A stretch of DNA of 9,649 nucleotides from Bacillota bacterium (GTDB taxonomy: Bacteria; Bacillota; Dethiobacteria; DTU022). The stretch lies in NCBI GenBank assembly GCA_012510305.1, contig JAAZIE010000271.1:1-9649 (forward strand). Direction: 5' to 3'. This document shows, one piece after another, positions 1 to 7,104 of the stretch. A program made the translations under genes and the position numbers. How positions within the stretch are numbered: the stretch's first letter is position 1; every line of letters begins with the position of its first letter. The notes beneath the pieces were generated by a model. The model was not told where the DNA came from and did not search any database. It saw only the letters and a list, made by a program, of their open reading frames with translations.

Positions 1-1825
1 CCTCGAGGTTAAGCCCGCGCAAGGAGATGAGGTTGTTTTCCGGCAGGTAGCCGGAGGAGTCTTCGCTGTTTGCGGCATTGTTGATATAGTCAAAATCTGC
101 GGGGAAGATCTCGTTAAAGATAATCTTGCCGGCAGTGGTGAGCAAATATTTTCTACGGCGTGAAAGACCGCGCCCCTTGAACCCCGATGCCTTGACCAGA
201 ACGCGGGCATGCAGATCGAGGTGTCCCAGCTCGTAAGCGCTGAGCGCTTCTTCGGGATCGATGAAAATCCGGCCTTCGCCCCGGGCGCCCGCTTTCTCCA
301 GGGTCAGGTAATAACAGCCCAAAACCATATCCTGGGTCGGAGTGACCACCGGCCGCCCGTCTTTGGGATTGAGAATGTTCTGCGCCGCCAGCATGAGCAG
401 CCTCGCTTCCGCCTGGGCTTCGGCGGAAAGAGGCACATGGACCGCCATCTGGTCGCCGTCAAAGTCGGCATTGTAAGCGACACAGACAAGCGGATGAATC
501 TGGATTGCCCGGCCCTCCACCAGCACCGGCTCGAAAGCCTGGATGCCCAAACGGTGCAGGGTGGGCGCACGATTCAACAGCACCGGATGGTCCTTGATCA
601 CTTCTTCCAGAACGTCCCAGACCTCGGGACGGACCTTCTCCACCATCCGCTTGGCGCTCTTGATATTATGGGCCAGCTCGTCGTTGACCAGGCGTTTCAT
701 CACAAAGGGCTTGAACAGCTCCAGGGCCATCTCCTTGGGCAGGCCGCACTGGTAAAGCTTCAGGTTGGGGCCGACCACGATCACGGAGCGCCCCGAATAA
801 TCAACCCGCTTGCCCAGCAGATTCTGGCGAAAACGGCCCTGCTTCCCTTTAAGCATATCGCTCAGCGATTTTAAAGGACGGTTCCCCGGACCGGTAACCG
901 GACGGCCCCGCCTGCCGTTGTCGATCAGCGCATCGACAGCTTCCTGAAGCATCCTTTTCTCATTGCGGACAATAATATTGGGCGCCCCCAGGTCCAGCAG
1001 CCGCTTCAGCCGGTTATTGCGATTGATCACCCGGCGGTAAAGATCGTTCAAATCAGAGGTGGCAAAACGGCCGCCATCGAGCTGAACCATGGGCCTTAAA
1101 TCGGGCGGGATAACCGGGATCACGTCGAGAATCATCCAGGAGGGATGGTTGCCGGACTGAAGAAAGGCCTCGACCACCTCCAGGCGGCGGGTCGCCCGCA
1201 CCTTTTTCTGCCCGCTGGAGCTTTTCAGCTCGGCACGCAGCTCCCCGGTAAGATCGTCCAGGTTGATCTCTTCAAGCAGATTTTTTACCGCCTCGGCGCC
1301 CATCTCCGCCTTGAATCCTTTTCCGGACTTGAAAAGAGCATCATATTTATCGCGATATTCACGGTACTCCACTTCCGTTAACAGCTGTTTTTTGCTCAAG
1401 ACAGTTTCGCCGGGATCGATGACTACGTAGGAGGCAAAGTAGAGGACCTTCTCCAGGGAACGCGGCGACATGTCCAGCAAAAGGCCCATCCGGCTGGGGA
1501 TCCCTTTGAAATACCAGATATGCGAGACCGGGGCGGCCAGCTCAATATGGCCCATGCGCTCACGGCGCACCTTGGCCCGGGTCACCTCTACCCCGCAGCG
1601 ATCGCAGACAATACCGCGATAACGGATCCGTTTGTACTTACCGCAATTGCATTCCCAGTCTTTCTGCGGCCCGAAAATCTTTTCACAAAACAGCCCCTCA
1701 CGCTCAGGCTTAAGAGTACGATAATTGATCGTTTCCGGCTTCTTGACCTCACCTCGAGACCAGGCCCTGATCTGCTCCGACGAGGCCAAACCGATCTTTA
1801 ATGCATCAAAGCTGTTTACATCCAA
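1..1825 (-). CDS. rpoC: RNA polymerase beta' subunit, N-terminal part (cut by window edge)
   Basis: Largest catalytic subunit of RNA polymerase; it carries the clamp and the Mg-binding active centre. The frame is open from a TTG at 1825 to the window edge: 608 codons, about half of a typical RpoC. The N-terminus (LDVNSFDALKIGLASSEQIR) aligns with Bacillota RpoC from its first residues. The zinc-binding domain has Cys59, Cys61, Cys74 and Cys77. The catalytic loop NADFDGD is encoded at 452-472, with Asp454, Asp456 and Asp458 as the metal ligands. The stretch before it, including RQNLLGKRVDYSGRSVIVVG, is also typical. The TTG start is chosen because protein similarity begins there, no in-frame ATG lies just upstream, and AGGAG sits 10 nt ahead (1836-1840). 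It lies 63 nt downstream of rpoB with no terminator between, so it is co-transcribed with rpoB. No frameshift was seen where I translated it. Confidence 0.98.
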   Translation of the reverse strand, partial: MDVNSFDALKIGLASSEQIRAWSRGEVKKPETINYRTLKPEREGLFCEKIFGPQKDWECNCGKYKRIRYRGIVCDRCGVEVTRAKVRRERMGHIELAAPVSHIWYFKGIPSRMGLLLDMSPRSLEKVLYFASYVVIDPGETVLSKKQLLTEVEYREYRDKYDALFKSGKGFKAEMGAEAVKNLLEEINLDDLTGELRAELKSSSGQKKVRATRRLEVVEAFLQSGNHPSWMILDVIPVIPPDLRPMVQLDGGRFATSDLNDLYRRVINRNNRLKRLLDLGAPNIIVRNEKRMLQEAVDALIDNGRRGRPVTGPGNRPLKSLSDMLKGKQGRFRQNLLGKRVDYSGRSVIVVGPNLKLYQCGLPKEMALELFKPFVMKRLVNDELAHNIKSAKRMVEKVRPEVWDVLEEVIKDHPVLLNRAPTLHRLGIQAFEPVLVEGRAIQIHPLVCVAYNADFDGDQMAVHVPLSAEAQAEARLLMLAAQNILNPKDGRPVVTPTQDMVLGCYYLTLEKAGARGEGRIFIDPEEALSAYELGHLDLHARVLVKASGFKGRGLSRRRKYLLTTAGKIIFNEIFPADFDYINNAANSEDSSGYLPENNLISLRGLNLE

Positions 1826-1888
1826 GTAAATTTCGCTCCTTTCGCCGGATTTAAGCCTTTACCCGGTGAAAACTTTACTTTGCCGGCA

Positions 1889-4800
1889 CTAATCCTTTTT
1901 GCGCAGCTTTCGGGAAGTGCGGTGGGATGCGTCCTCTTCATTATCTTCCTCATCTTCCCCTTCCATCTCCTTGAGTTGTTCCAGTGACACCTCGTCTATA
2001 GATCCCGCCTCAACAGCGGCAAGAGCCGGGCTTGGGGCGGACGGCTTATCGACGGGATCCTCCTTGGCGTCCTTGCCCGTTTCTTGATCCGTTAACGCAG
2101 CCTTATTTTCAGCCTCGTTTTCCGCCGCATCGCGCTGCAGGGTATAGAGATCGGCCTCATCGTCGCCGGTCTCAAACCCCTCGATGTTTACATCGAGGCG
2201 CCGGTAATCGGCCTCCTCATCACCTTCCCGGATCTCAACCTCTCCCTTCTCCTCGCTGAGCACTTTCACGTCAAGGCAGAGGCTTTGCAGCTCTTTCACC
2301 AGCACCTTGAACGACTCGGGCACACCGGGCTCGGGGATATTTTCCCCTTTGACAATGGCTTCATAGGTTTTGACCCGGCCGAGAACGTCGTCGGATTTAA
2401 CCGTTAATATTTCCTGCAGGGTGTAGGCGGCGCCGTAAGCCTCCAGGGCCCACACCTCCATCTCTCCAAAACGCTGACCGCCAAACTGGGCTTTCCCGCC
2501 CAGGGGCTGCTGGGTCACCAGCGAATAAGGCCCCGTCGAGCGGGCGTGGATCTTGTCATCGACCAGGTGCGCCAGCTTCAACATGTAGACGTAGCCGACG
2601 GTGACCTTGTTATCAAAAAGTTCACCGCTGCGCCCGTCATACAACCGGGCCTTGCCGTCCCCGGGCAGCCCGGCTTCTTTGAAAGCGGTAAAAACGTCAT
2701 CTTCCACCGCTCCATCAAAAACCGGAGAGGCGACATGAACCCCCAGGGCCCTCGCCGCCCAGCCCAGATGGGTCTCCAGAACCTGCCCGATATTCATCCT
2801 TGAGGGAACCCCCAGGGGATTGAGCACAATTTCAACGGGCGTCCCGTCGGGTAAAAAAGGCATATCCTCTTCCGGGAGAATTCGGGCGATTACGCCCTTG
2901 TTGCCGTGGCGCCCGGCCATCTTGTCTCCCTCGGATATTTTTCGCTTCTGGGCCACGTAGACGCGAACGAGCTGGTTAACCCCGGGAGAAAGCTCGTCGC
3001 CTTCTTCGCGCGAAAAAACCTTGACGTCAACAACTATACCCGATTCGCCGTGCGGCACACGCAGCGAGGTATCCCTGACCTCGCGGGCTTTCTCGCCAAA
3101 AATAGCCCGCAGCAGCCTTTCTTCAGCGGTAAGCTCGGTTTCCCCCTTGGGCGTAACCTTGCCCACGAGGATATCCCCGGAGCGCACTTCAGCCCCGGAA
3201 CGGACGATCCCCCGCACATCCAGGTCCCGCAGGGCCTCTTCGCCGACGTTGGGGATATCACGCGTAATCTCCTCCGGGCCAAGCTTGGTATCACGGGCTT
3301 CCGCTTCGTACTCCTCGATATGGATCGAGGTAAAGATATCTTCTTTGACCAGCTTTTCGCTGAGCAAGATCGCGTCTTCGTAATTGAAGCCTTCCCAGGG
3401 CAGAAAAGCGGTGAGCACGTTGCGGCCCAGGGCCAGCTCGCCGTCGTTGGTGCAGGCTCCGTCGGCGATCACTTCGCCGGCCTTTATCTTCTGGCCTCGC
3501 GAGACCACAGGGTGCTGATTGATGCAGGTGCCCTGGTTGGAACGTTTAAATTTTTGAAGGGTGTAGATGTCCAACCCGCTGCTGCCCTTTGATGAATAAC
3601 CCGCCTCAAATTTTTCTCCCGTGCGCCCGTTGATCAGGTAGTTCGGCCCGCCGGCATCATCCTCACGCCGAACGGCAATCTCCGTGGAGGTAACCCTGGT
3701 CACCTCACCGTCGGCCAGGCAGATCACCAGCGCTCCCGAATCGTAGGCCACTTTCTGTTCCAGTCCGGTACCGACCAGCGGCGCCTCGGTTCGCAGAAGC
3801 GGCACCGCCTGGCGCTGCATGTTGGCTCCCATCAAAGCCCGGTTGGCATCGTCGTTTTCCAGAAAAGGAATTAGCGCCGTGGCCACGCTGACCAGCTGTT
3901 TTGGCGAGACGTCCATGAAGTCAACATTTTGCGGTTTGCGCAGCACCGTGTCGTACTGGTAGCGGCAGGTAACCCGGTCTCCGATAAAGTACCCCTCGCG
4001 GTCAAGCTCGGCGTTGGCCTGGGCGATGACGTACTTGTCTTCGTCGTCAGCGGTAAGATAGACAATCTCATCGGTGACCCGGCCCTCTTTTTTATCCACT
4101 TTCCGGTACGGTGTTTCGATGAAACCGTAGCTGTTTATCCGGGCGTAAGTGCTTAAAGAACCGATAAGGCCAATATTGGGCCCTTCCGGAGTTTCGATGG
4201 GACAAACCCGCCCATAGTGCGAATGGTGCACATCGCGAACCTCAAAACCGGCCCGCTCGCGCCGCAAGCCGCCGGGCCCGAGAGCGCTAAGACGCCGTTT
4301 GTGCGTCAGCTCCGCCAGGGGGTTGGTCTGATCCATGAATTGAGAGAGCTGGCTGCTGCCGAAAAATTCCTTAATCGACGCGATCACCGGCCGGATATTG
4401 ATCAGGGCCTGCGGGGTAATGGCATCGACATCCTGAATCGTCATTCTTTCGCGGACCACCCGTTCCATCCTCGACAAACCGATGCGAAACTGGTTTTGCA
4501 GCAGCTCGCCCACACCGCGGAGACGGCGATTACCGAGATGATCGATATCATCGGCCTCGCCAATCCCATCCATCAAATTAAGAATATAGCTAATCGTAGC
4601 GACAATATCCGCGGGAACAAGATGTTTTGTCCCCGGGCTGACTGCGCCGTTGCTTAAAACCAGGCAGCTTTCATCGCGCTGAACCACCCGGGCCCGCGAG
4701 ATCCCGCTCTCATCGATCTTTGTGGCGCTTTCTTCATCTACTTGCAATCCCGCCGGAAAAAGAACCTTCCCGGTAGCCGGATCAAGCAGATCTTTGGCCA

Positions 4801-5665
4801 ACTTAGCCCCCACAAGACAGCTGCTCATGGAAAACTTTTTGTTGACCTTGTACCGGCCCACCTGCGCAAAGTCATAACGCCTGTTCTGGAAAAACAAGGA
4901 CTCAAAGAGCGAACGGGCATTGTCAATATTCAAAGGTTCACCCGGCCGCAACCGTTTGTAGATCTCCAAAAGCCCACTTTCCACTGAATCGGTGTGGTCC
5001 TTTTCCAGTACCGCTAAAATCCTGGGATCATGCTCGTAAAGATCGAGGATCTCCTGGTTGCTGCCGTAACCGATGGCCCGGATAAGCACCGTCACCGGCA
5101 ACTTGCGGGTGCGATCGATACGCACAAAAATACCGTCATTAACATCGGTTTCGAACTCCAACCAGGTCCCGCGGTTGGGAATAATTGTGGCGCTGACGAG
5201 CTCTTTACCGGTACTGGGATCGGGATCTTTCTTGAAATAGACCCCCGGCGAGCGAACCAGCTGGCTGACGATAACGCGCTCGGCCCCGTTGATGATAAAA
5301 GTCCCATTGTTGGTCATTTTGGGGAAGTCGCCCATGAACACTTCCTGCTCCTTCACCTCGCCTGTTTCCCGGTTGATCAGGCGCACTTTTACCTTCAAGG
5401 GAACCGAATAAGTGGCATCCCTCTCCTTGCATTCATCGACGGAATACTTCGGTTCCCCCAGGGCAAAATCCAAAAACTCCAGAACAAGGTTGCCGGTAAA
5501 ATCTTCTATCGGGGTAATATCCTGAAAAATTTCCTGAAGGCCTTCCTGCATGAACCAGCGGTGTGAGCTGCGCTGGACCTCAATTAAATCGGGCAACCCG
5601 TGAACCTCTTCAATCCGGGCGTAACTACGCCTTTTTCTTGCACCGGAGGCAGCTTGAATGGACAT
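1889..5665 (-). CDS. rpoB: RNA polymerase beta subunit
   Basis: Catalytic beta subunit of RNA polymerase, 1258 residues, complete. After the N-terminus the protrusion/lobe opens with QDITPIEDFTGNLVLEFLDF. The rifampicin-resistance region lies at about residues 436-465 (SQLSQFMDQTNPLAELTHKR); Asp445, His455 and Ser460 correspond to E. coli Asp516, His526 and Ser531 and are all the drug-sensitive residues. The active-site motif KMAGRHGNKG has Lys915 and Lys923, equivalent to E. coli Lys1065 and Lys1073. The C-terminal anchor (GEMEVWALEAYGAAYTLQE, from about 1068) is intact. The conserved core ends near residue 1137 and is followed by about 121 extra, mostly acidic residues ending in the basic RTSRKLRKKD. 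The start is ATG with a GGGAG-TGAT ribosome-binding site 12 nt upstream. It has its own promoter and a leader of about 160 nt, and is followed by rpoC. Confidence 0.99.
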   Translation of the reverse strand: MSIQAASGARKRRSYARIEEVHGLPDLIEVQRSSHRWFMQEGLQEIFQDITPIEDFTGNLVLEFLDFALGEPKYSVDECKERDATYSVPLKVKVRLINRETGEVKEQEVFMGDFPKMTNNGTFIINGAERVIVSQLVRSPGVYFKKDPDPSTGKELVSATIIPNRGTWLEFETDVNDGIFVRIDRTRKLPVTVLIRAIGYGSNQEILDLYEHDPRILAVLEKDHTDSVESGLLEIYKRLRPGEPLNIDNARSLFESLFFQNRRYDFAQVGRYKVNKKFSMSSCLVGAKLAKDLLDPATGKVLFPAGLQVDEESATKIDESGISRARVVQRDESCLVLSNGAVSPGTKHLVPADIVATISYILNLMDGIGEADDIDHLGNRRLRGVGELLQNQFRIGLSRMERVVRERMTIQDVDAITPQALINIRPVIASIKEFFGSSQLSQFMDQTNPLAELTHKRRLSALGPGGLRRERAGFEVRDVHHSHYGRVCPIETPEGPNIGLIGSLSTYARINSYGFIETPYRKVDKKEGRVTDEIVYLTADDEDKYVIAQANAELDREGYFIGDRVTCRYQYDTVLRKPQNVDFMDVSPKQLVSVATALIPFLENDDANRALMGANMQRQAVPLLRTEAPLVGTGLEQKVAYDSGALVICLADGEVTRVTSTEIAVRREDDAGGPNYLINGRTGEKFEAGYSSKGSSGLDIYTLQKFKRSNQGTCINQHPVVSRGQKIKAGEVIADGACTNDGELALGRNVLTAFLPWEGFNYEDAILLSEKLVKEDIFTSIHIEEYEAEARDTKLGPEEITRDIPNVGEEALRDLDVRGIVRSGAEVRSGDILVGKVTPKGETELTAEERLLRAIFGEKAREVRDTSLRVPHGESGIVVDVKVFSREEGDELSPGVNQLVRVYVAQKRKISEGDKMAGRHGNKGVIARILPEEDMPFLPDGTPVEIVLNPLGVPSRMNIGQVLETHLGWAARALGVHVASPVFDGAVEDDVFTAFKEAGLPGDGKARLYDGRSGELFDNKVTVGYVYMLKLAHLVDDKIHARSTGPYSLVTQQPLGGKAQFGGQRFGEMEVWALEAYGAAYTLQEILTVKSDDVLGRVKTYEAIVKGENIPEPGVPESFKVLVKELQSLCLDVKVLSEEKGEVEIREGDEEADYRRLDVNIEGFETGDDEADLYTLQRDAAENEAENKAALTDQETGKDAKEDPVDKPSAPSPALAAVEAGSIDEVSLEQLKEMEGEDEEDNEEDASHRTSRKLRKKD

Positions 5666-5722
5666 ATACCGATATCACTCCCTAGACCTGGTGAATTAAA
5701 TAATTGATAACCTGATCAGAAG

Positions 5723-5792
5723 CCCAAAACCTACAAACAAAGAGGCATTTTACTATTGTTTCCTTTTGGGTATGTACTTATACGAAGACATA
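5723..5792 (-). promoter_or_regulatory. Two adjacent hairpins in the rpoB mRNA leader
   Basis: The RNA between the rpoB promoter and the rpoB start can form two abutting hairpins. The upstream one (5771-5792) pairs TATGTCTT with AAG-T-ACATA around a 5-nt loop, with one bulged base. The next one starts at the adjoining base: CCCAAAA (5764-5770) pairs with TTTTGGG (5723-5729), and inside it AAACAA (5756-5761) pairs with TTGTTT (5735-5740), giving 13 base pairs with an asymmetric internal loop. No U-run follows, so it does not look like a terminator. I do not recognise a known leader family. A role in mRNA stability or rpoBC expression is inference only. Confidence 0.4.
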
Positions 5793-5831
5793 TTCAGGTC
5801 GCAGTGTCCGCAGTACTCTAGACAATCACAA

Positions 5832-5860
5832 ATACTATCACATACCGGGAGCACTGTCAA
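5832..5860 (-). promoter_or_regulatory. Promoter for rpoB-rpoC (extended -10, sigma-A type)
   Basis: The -35 box is a perfect TTGACA (5855-5860). After a 17-nt spacer comes the -10 box TAGTAT (5832-5837), preceded by TGA, which gives an extended -10 (TGn). Transcription should start near 5825, leaving a leader of about 160 nt before the rpoB ATG. Because it lies downstream of the rplL terminator, it can drive rpoBC independently of rplJL. Confidence 0.8.
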
Positions 5861-5905
5861 ACAAATTAACTGGAAATTAACGAGGAAGGAGAGTTTTAAA
5901 GGGGG

Positions 5906-5936
5906 AAAATAGGCCCGCCCACGTCTGCAGGCGGGC
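5906..5936 (-). terminator. Intrinsic terminator after rplL
   Basis: Beginning 6 nt past the rplL stop codon, GCCCGCC (5930-5936) pairs with GGCGGGC (5913-5919). Three further inner pairs (two of them G-U) around an AGAC loop are possible. The stem is followed by TATTTT and then a C-run, so the U-tract is short. It ends, or strongly reduces, rplJL transcription before rpoB. Confidence 0.75.
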
Positions 5937-5942
5937 GCGCGC

Positions 5943-6317
5943 TTACTTTAACTCCACCAGTCCGCCAACTTCTTCGATCTTGGCTTTAACCGCTTCGGCT
6001 TCTTCTTTGCTGATTTTTTCCTTGACCGCCTTGGGAGCTTCGTCAACCAACGCTTTGGCCTCTTTCAATCCCAGGCCGGTTAGCTCGCGAACGACCTTGA
6101 TCACCTGGATCTTTTTCTCACCGGGCCCGGTAAGAACAACATCGAACTCATCTTTTTCCTCTTCCGCCGCCTCGGCCGGCGCCGCTCCGGGGGCGGCCAT
6201 GGCTACCGGTGCAGCTGCACTGACGCCAAATTCTTCTTCGAGAGCCTTGACCAGTTCGGAAAGTTCAAGAACGGTCATCCCTTTAACAATTTCCATAATC
6301 TCATTTACCTTGGACAT
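5943..6317 (-). CDS. rplL: 50S ribosomal protein L7/L12
   Basis: L7/L12 forms the flexible multimeric stalk of the large subunit, which recruits and activates EF-Tu, EF-G and other translational GTPases. The 124-residue product has the standard three parts: an N-terminal dimerisation helix pair (about 1-31), an Ala/Pro-rich hinge (about 32-54, ending in acidic EEEKDE) and a globular factor-binding domain (about 55-124) with the signature TGLGLKEAKALVDEAPK. The ATG at 6317 is chosen because AGGAGT lies 8 nt upstream and the protein then starts MSKVNEIMEI, as expected. A longer frame beginning with TTG at 6359 would overlap the rplJ stop codon and adds unrelated residues. It lies 38 nt after rplJ, is presumably co-transcribed with it, and is followed by a terminator. 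Confidence 0.98.
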   Translation of the reverse strand: MSKVNEIMEIVKGMTVLELSELVKALEEEFGVSAAAPVAMAAPGAAPAEAAEEEKDEFDVVLTGPGEKKIQVIKVVRELTGLGLKEAKALVDEAPKAVKEKISKEEAEAVKAKIEEVGGLVELK

Positions 6318-6355
6318 GCGATCTACTCCTTTAACAGTAGTTGTTTTTGATTTGT

Positions 6356-6877
6356 TCAAGCAGATTCCTTAAGCCGGCGCACGGCATCCAGGGCATAGGC
6401 CAGCTTACCGATATTGCCCTGTAAAGCGCGGGCCAGTCCGGACAGGGGAGACTGGAAAGCCCCACAGACCCGGGCCAGCAGTATTTCCCGGGGCGGGATC
6501 TCGCCCAACGCTTTCACCTCTTCGGGCGCCAGAAGCTGCCCCGATAAAAGCCCTCCTTTAACGGAGAGCGCGTCATTTTCCCGCCCAAATTCCAGAAACA
6601 CCCGCGCCGGTCCAACCGGATCGGCATCGGTATAAGCCAGCGCGGTGGGCCCTTCAAGAAAGGCTTCCATCTGGGAGAGGCCTATCTTCCGGCAGGCCAG
6701 CCTGGTGAGAGTGTTCTTAACCACGCGGTAACGGCAATCTTCCGCTTTTAGCCTCCGGCGCAGTTCGGTAACACCGGCCACGGTGATACCGCGGTAGTCG
6801 GCGGCGATGATCAACCCGGCTTTTTCCAGCTCCCGGGCCATCTCTTCAACAAACTCTTCTTTGTCCTTTCGTTTCAT
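6356..6877 (-). CDS. rplJ: 50S ribosomal protein L10
   Basis: L10 anchors the L7/L12 stalk to 23S rRNA near L11. The product is 173 residues. The N-terminal RNA-binding domain begins MKRKDKEEFVEEMARELEKA and includes AADYRGITVAGVTELRRRL and RVVKNTLTRLA, typical of the family. The C-terminal helix (about 143-173, SPLSGLARALQGNIGKLAYA and beyond) is the part that carries L7/L12 dimers. The ATG at 6877 has GGGGTGA 8 nt upstream. An in-frame ATG at 7024 would add 49 residues, but those codons run through the L10 leader and terminator, so it is rejected. In this family the L10-L7/L12 complex binds the leader of its own mRNA to limit expression; the matching leader lies directly upstream here. Confidence 0.98.
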   Translation of the reverse strand: MKRKDKEEFVEEMARELEKAGLIIAADYRGITVAGVTELRRRLKAEDCRYRVVKNTLTRLACRKIGLSQMEAFLEGPTALAYTDADPVGPARVFLEFGRENDALSVKGGLLSGQLLAPEEVKALGEIPPREILLARVCGAFQSPLSGLARALQGNIGKLAYALDAVRRLKESA

Positions 6878-6924
6878 CGGTTCCTTCACCCCCCTTTTCC
6901 GGACAGATATGGATTCAGCCTCCT

Positions 6925-6968
6925 GTAAAAAGGTAAAACTAAAGGCTCCCCATAGGTGGAAAGCCTTT
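6925..6968 (-). terminator. Terminator hairpin in the L10 leader (attenuator)
   Basis: AAAGGCT (6962-6968) pairs perfectly with AGCCTTT (6941-6947). Four more inner pairs (two G-U, two C-G) close a 6-nt loop (6952-6957), making an 11-bp stem. It is followed by TAGTTTTACCTTTTT, an interrupted U-tract. It lies upstream of the rplJ ribosome-binding site and downstream of the L10-binding motif, the position of the attenuator in L10 leaders of Bacillota. Some read-through is expected because the U-tract is imperfect. Confidence 0.65.
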
Positions 6969-6971
6969 TTT

Positions 6972-7052
6972 CCCGCCGGTTTAAACGGCGGACACGGCGT
7001 TCTTCCTCGGCAGGCGGAATCCATTAAACGGTTGTACCTGCTGTCTAGGGAA
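6972..7052 (-). promoter_or_regulatory. L10 leader: autoregulatory binding site for L10-L7/L12
   Basis: The RNA reads TTCC-CTAGACA-GCAGG (7037-7052) and later CCTGC-CGA-GGAA (7002-7014). GCAGG pairs with CCTGC and TTCC with GGAA, leaving the asymmetric loop CTAGACA/CGA. The AGACAGCAGG and CCTGCCGAGG segments are the hallmark of the L10 leader, which copies the kink-turn bound by L10 in 23S rRNA. A second GC hairpin follows (CCGCCG 6986-6991 with CGGCGG 6973-6978), then the terminator at 6925-6968. By family precedent, surplus L10-L7/L12 binds here and lowers rplJL expression. I could not identify an unambiguous antiterminator strand by eye. Confidence 0.85.
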
Positions 7053-7065
7053 TCACAATAACATA

Positions 7066-7092
7066 ATTATATTTTTTGGCCGGCCTGGTAAA
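7066..7092 (-). promoter_or_regulatory. Possible promoter for rplJ-rplL
   Basis: A perfect TATAAT (7066-7071) lies in an A-rich stretch, with TTTACC (7087-7092; 4 of 6 matches to TTGACA) upstream. The spacer is only 15 nt, which is short. Predicted initiation near 7059 would begin the transcript just before the L10 leader at 7052, which favours a real promoter. An 8-bp palindrome GGCCGGCC lies in the spacer. Confidence 0.42.
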
Positions 7093-7104
7093 CGATCGAC
7101 CCTC

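Noticed and set aside
209..874. 221-codon open frame on the plus strand opposite rpoC
   Set aside because: Antisense shadow of the conserved rpoC active-site region.
2906..3592. Long open frame on the plus strand opposite rpoB (228 codons)
   Set aside because: It is the antisense reflection of a GC-rich, highly conserved coding sequence and its product resembles no family I know.
6318..6359. In-frame extension of rplL from TTG at 6359
   Set aside because: It overlaps the rplJ stop, adds 14 unrelated residues, and the ATG at 6317 has AGGAGT at ideal spacing.
6878..7024. In-frame N-terminal extension of rplJ from an ATG at 7024 (49 extra residues)
   Set aside because: The extension runs through the L10 leader and terminator hairpin, lacks family similarity, and a good ribosome-binding site serves the ATG at 6877.
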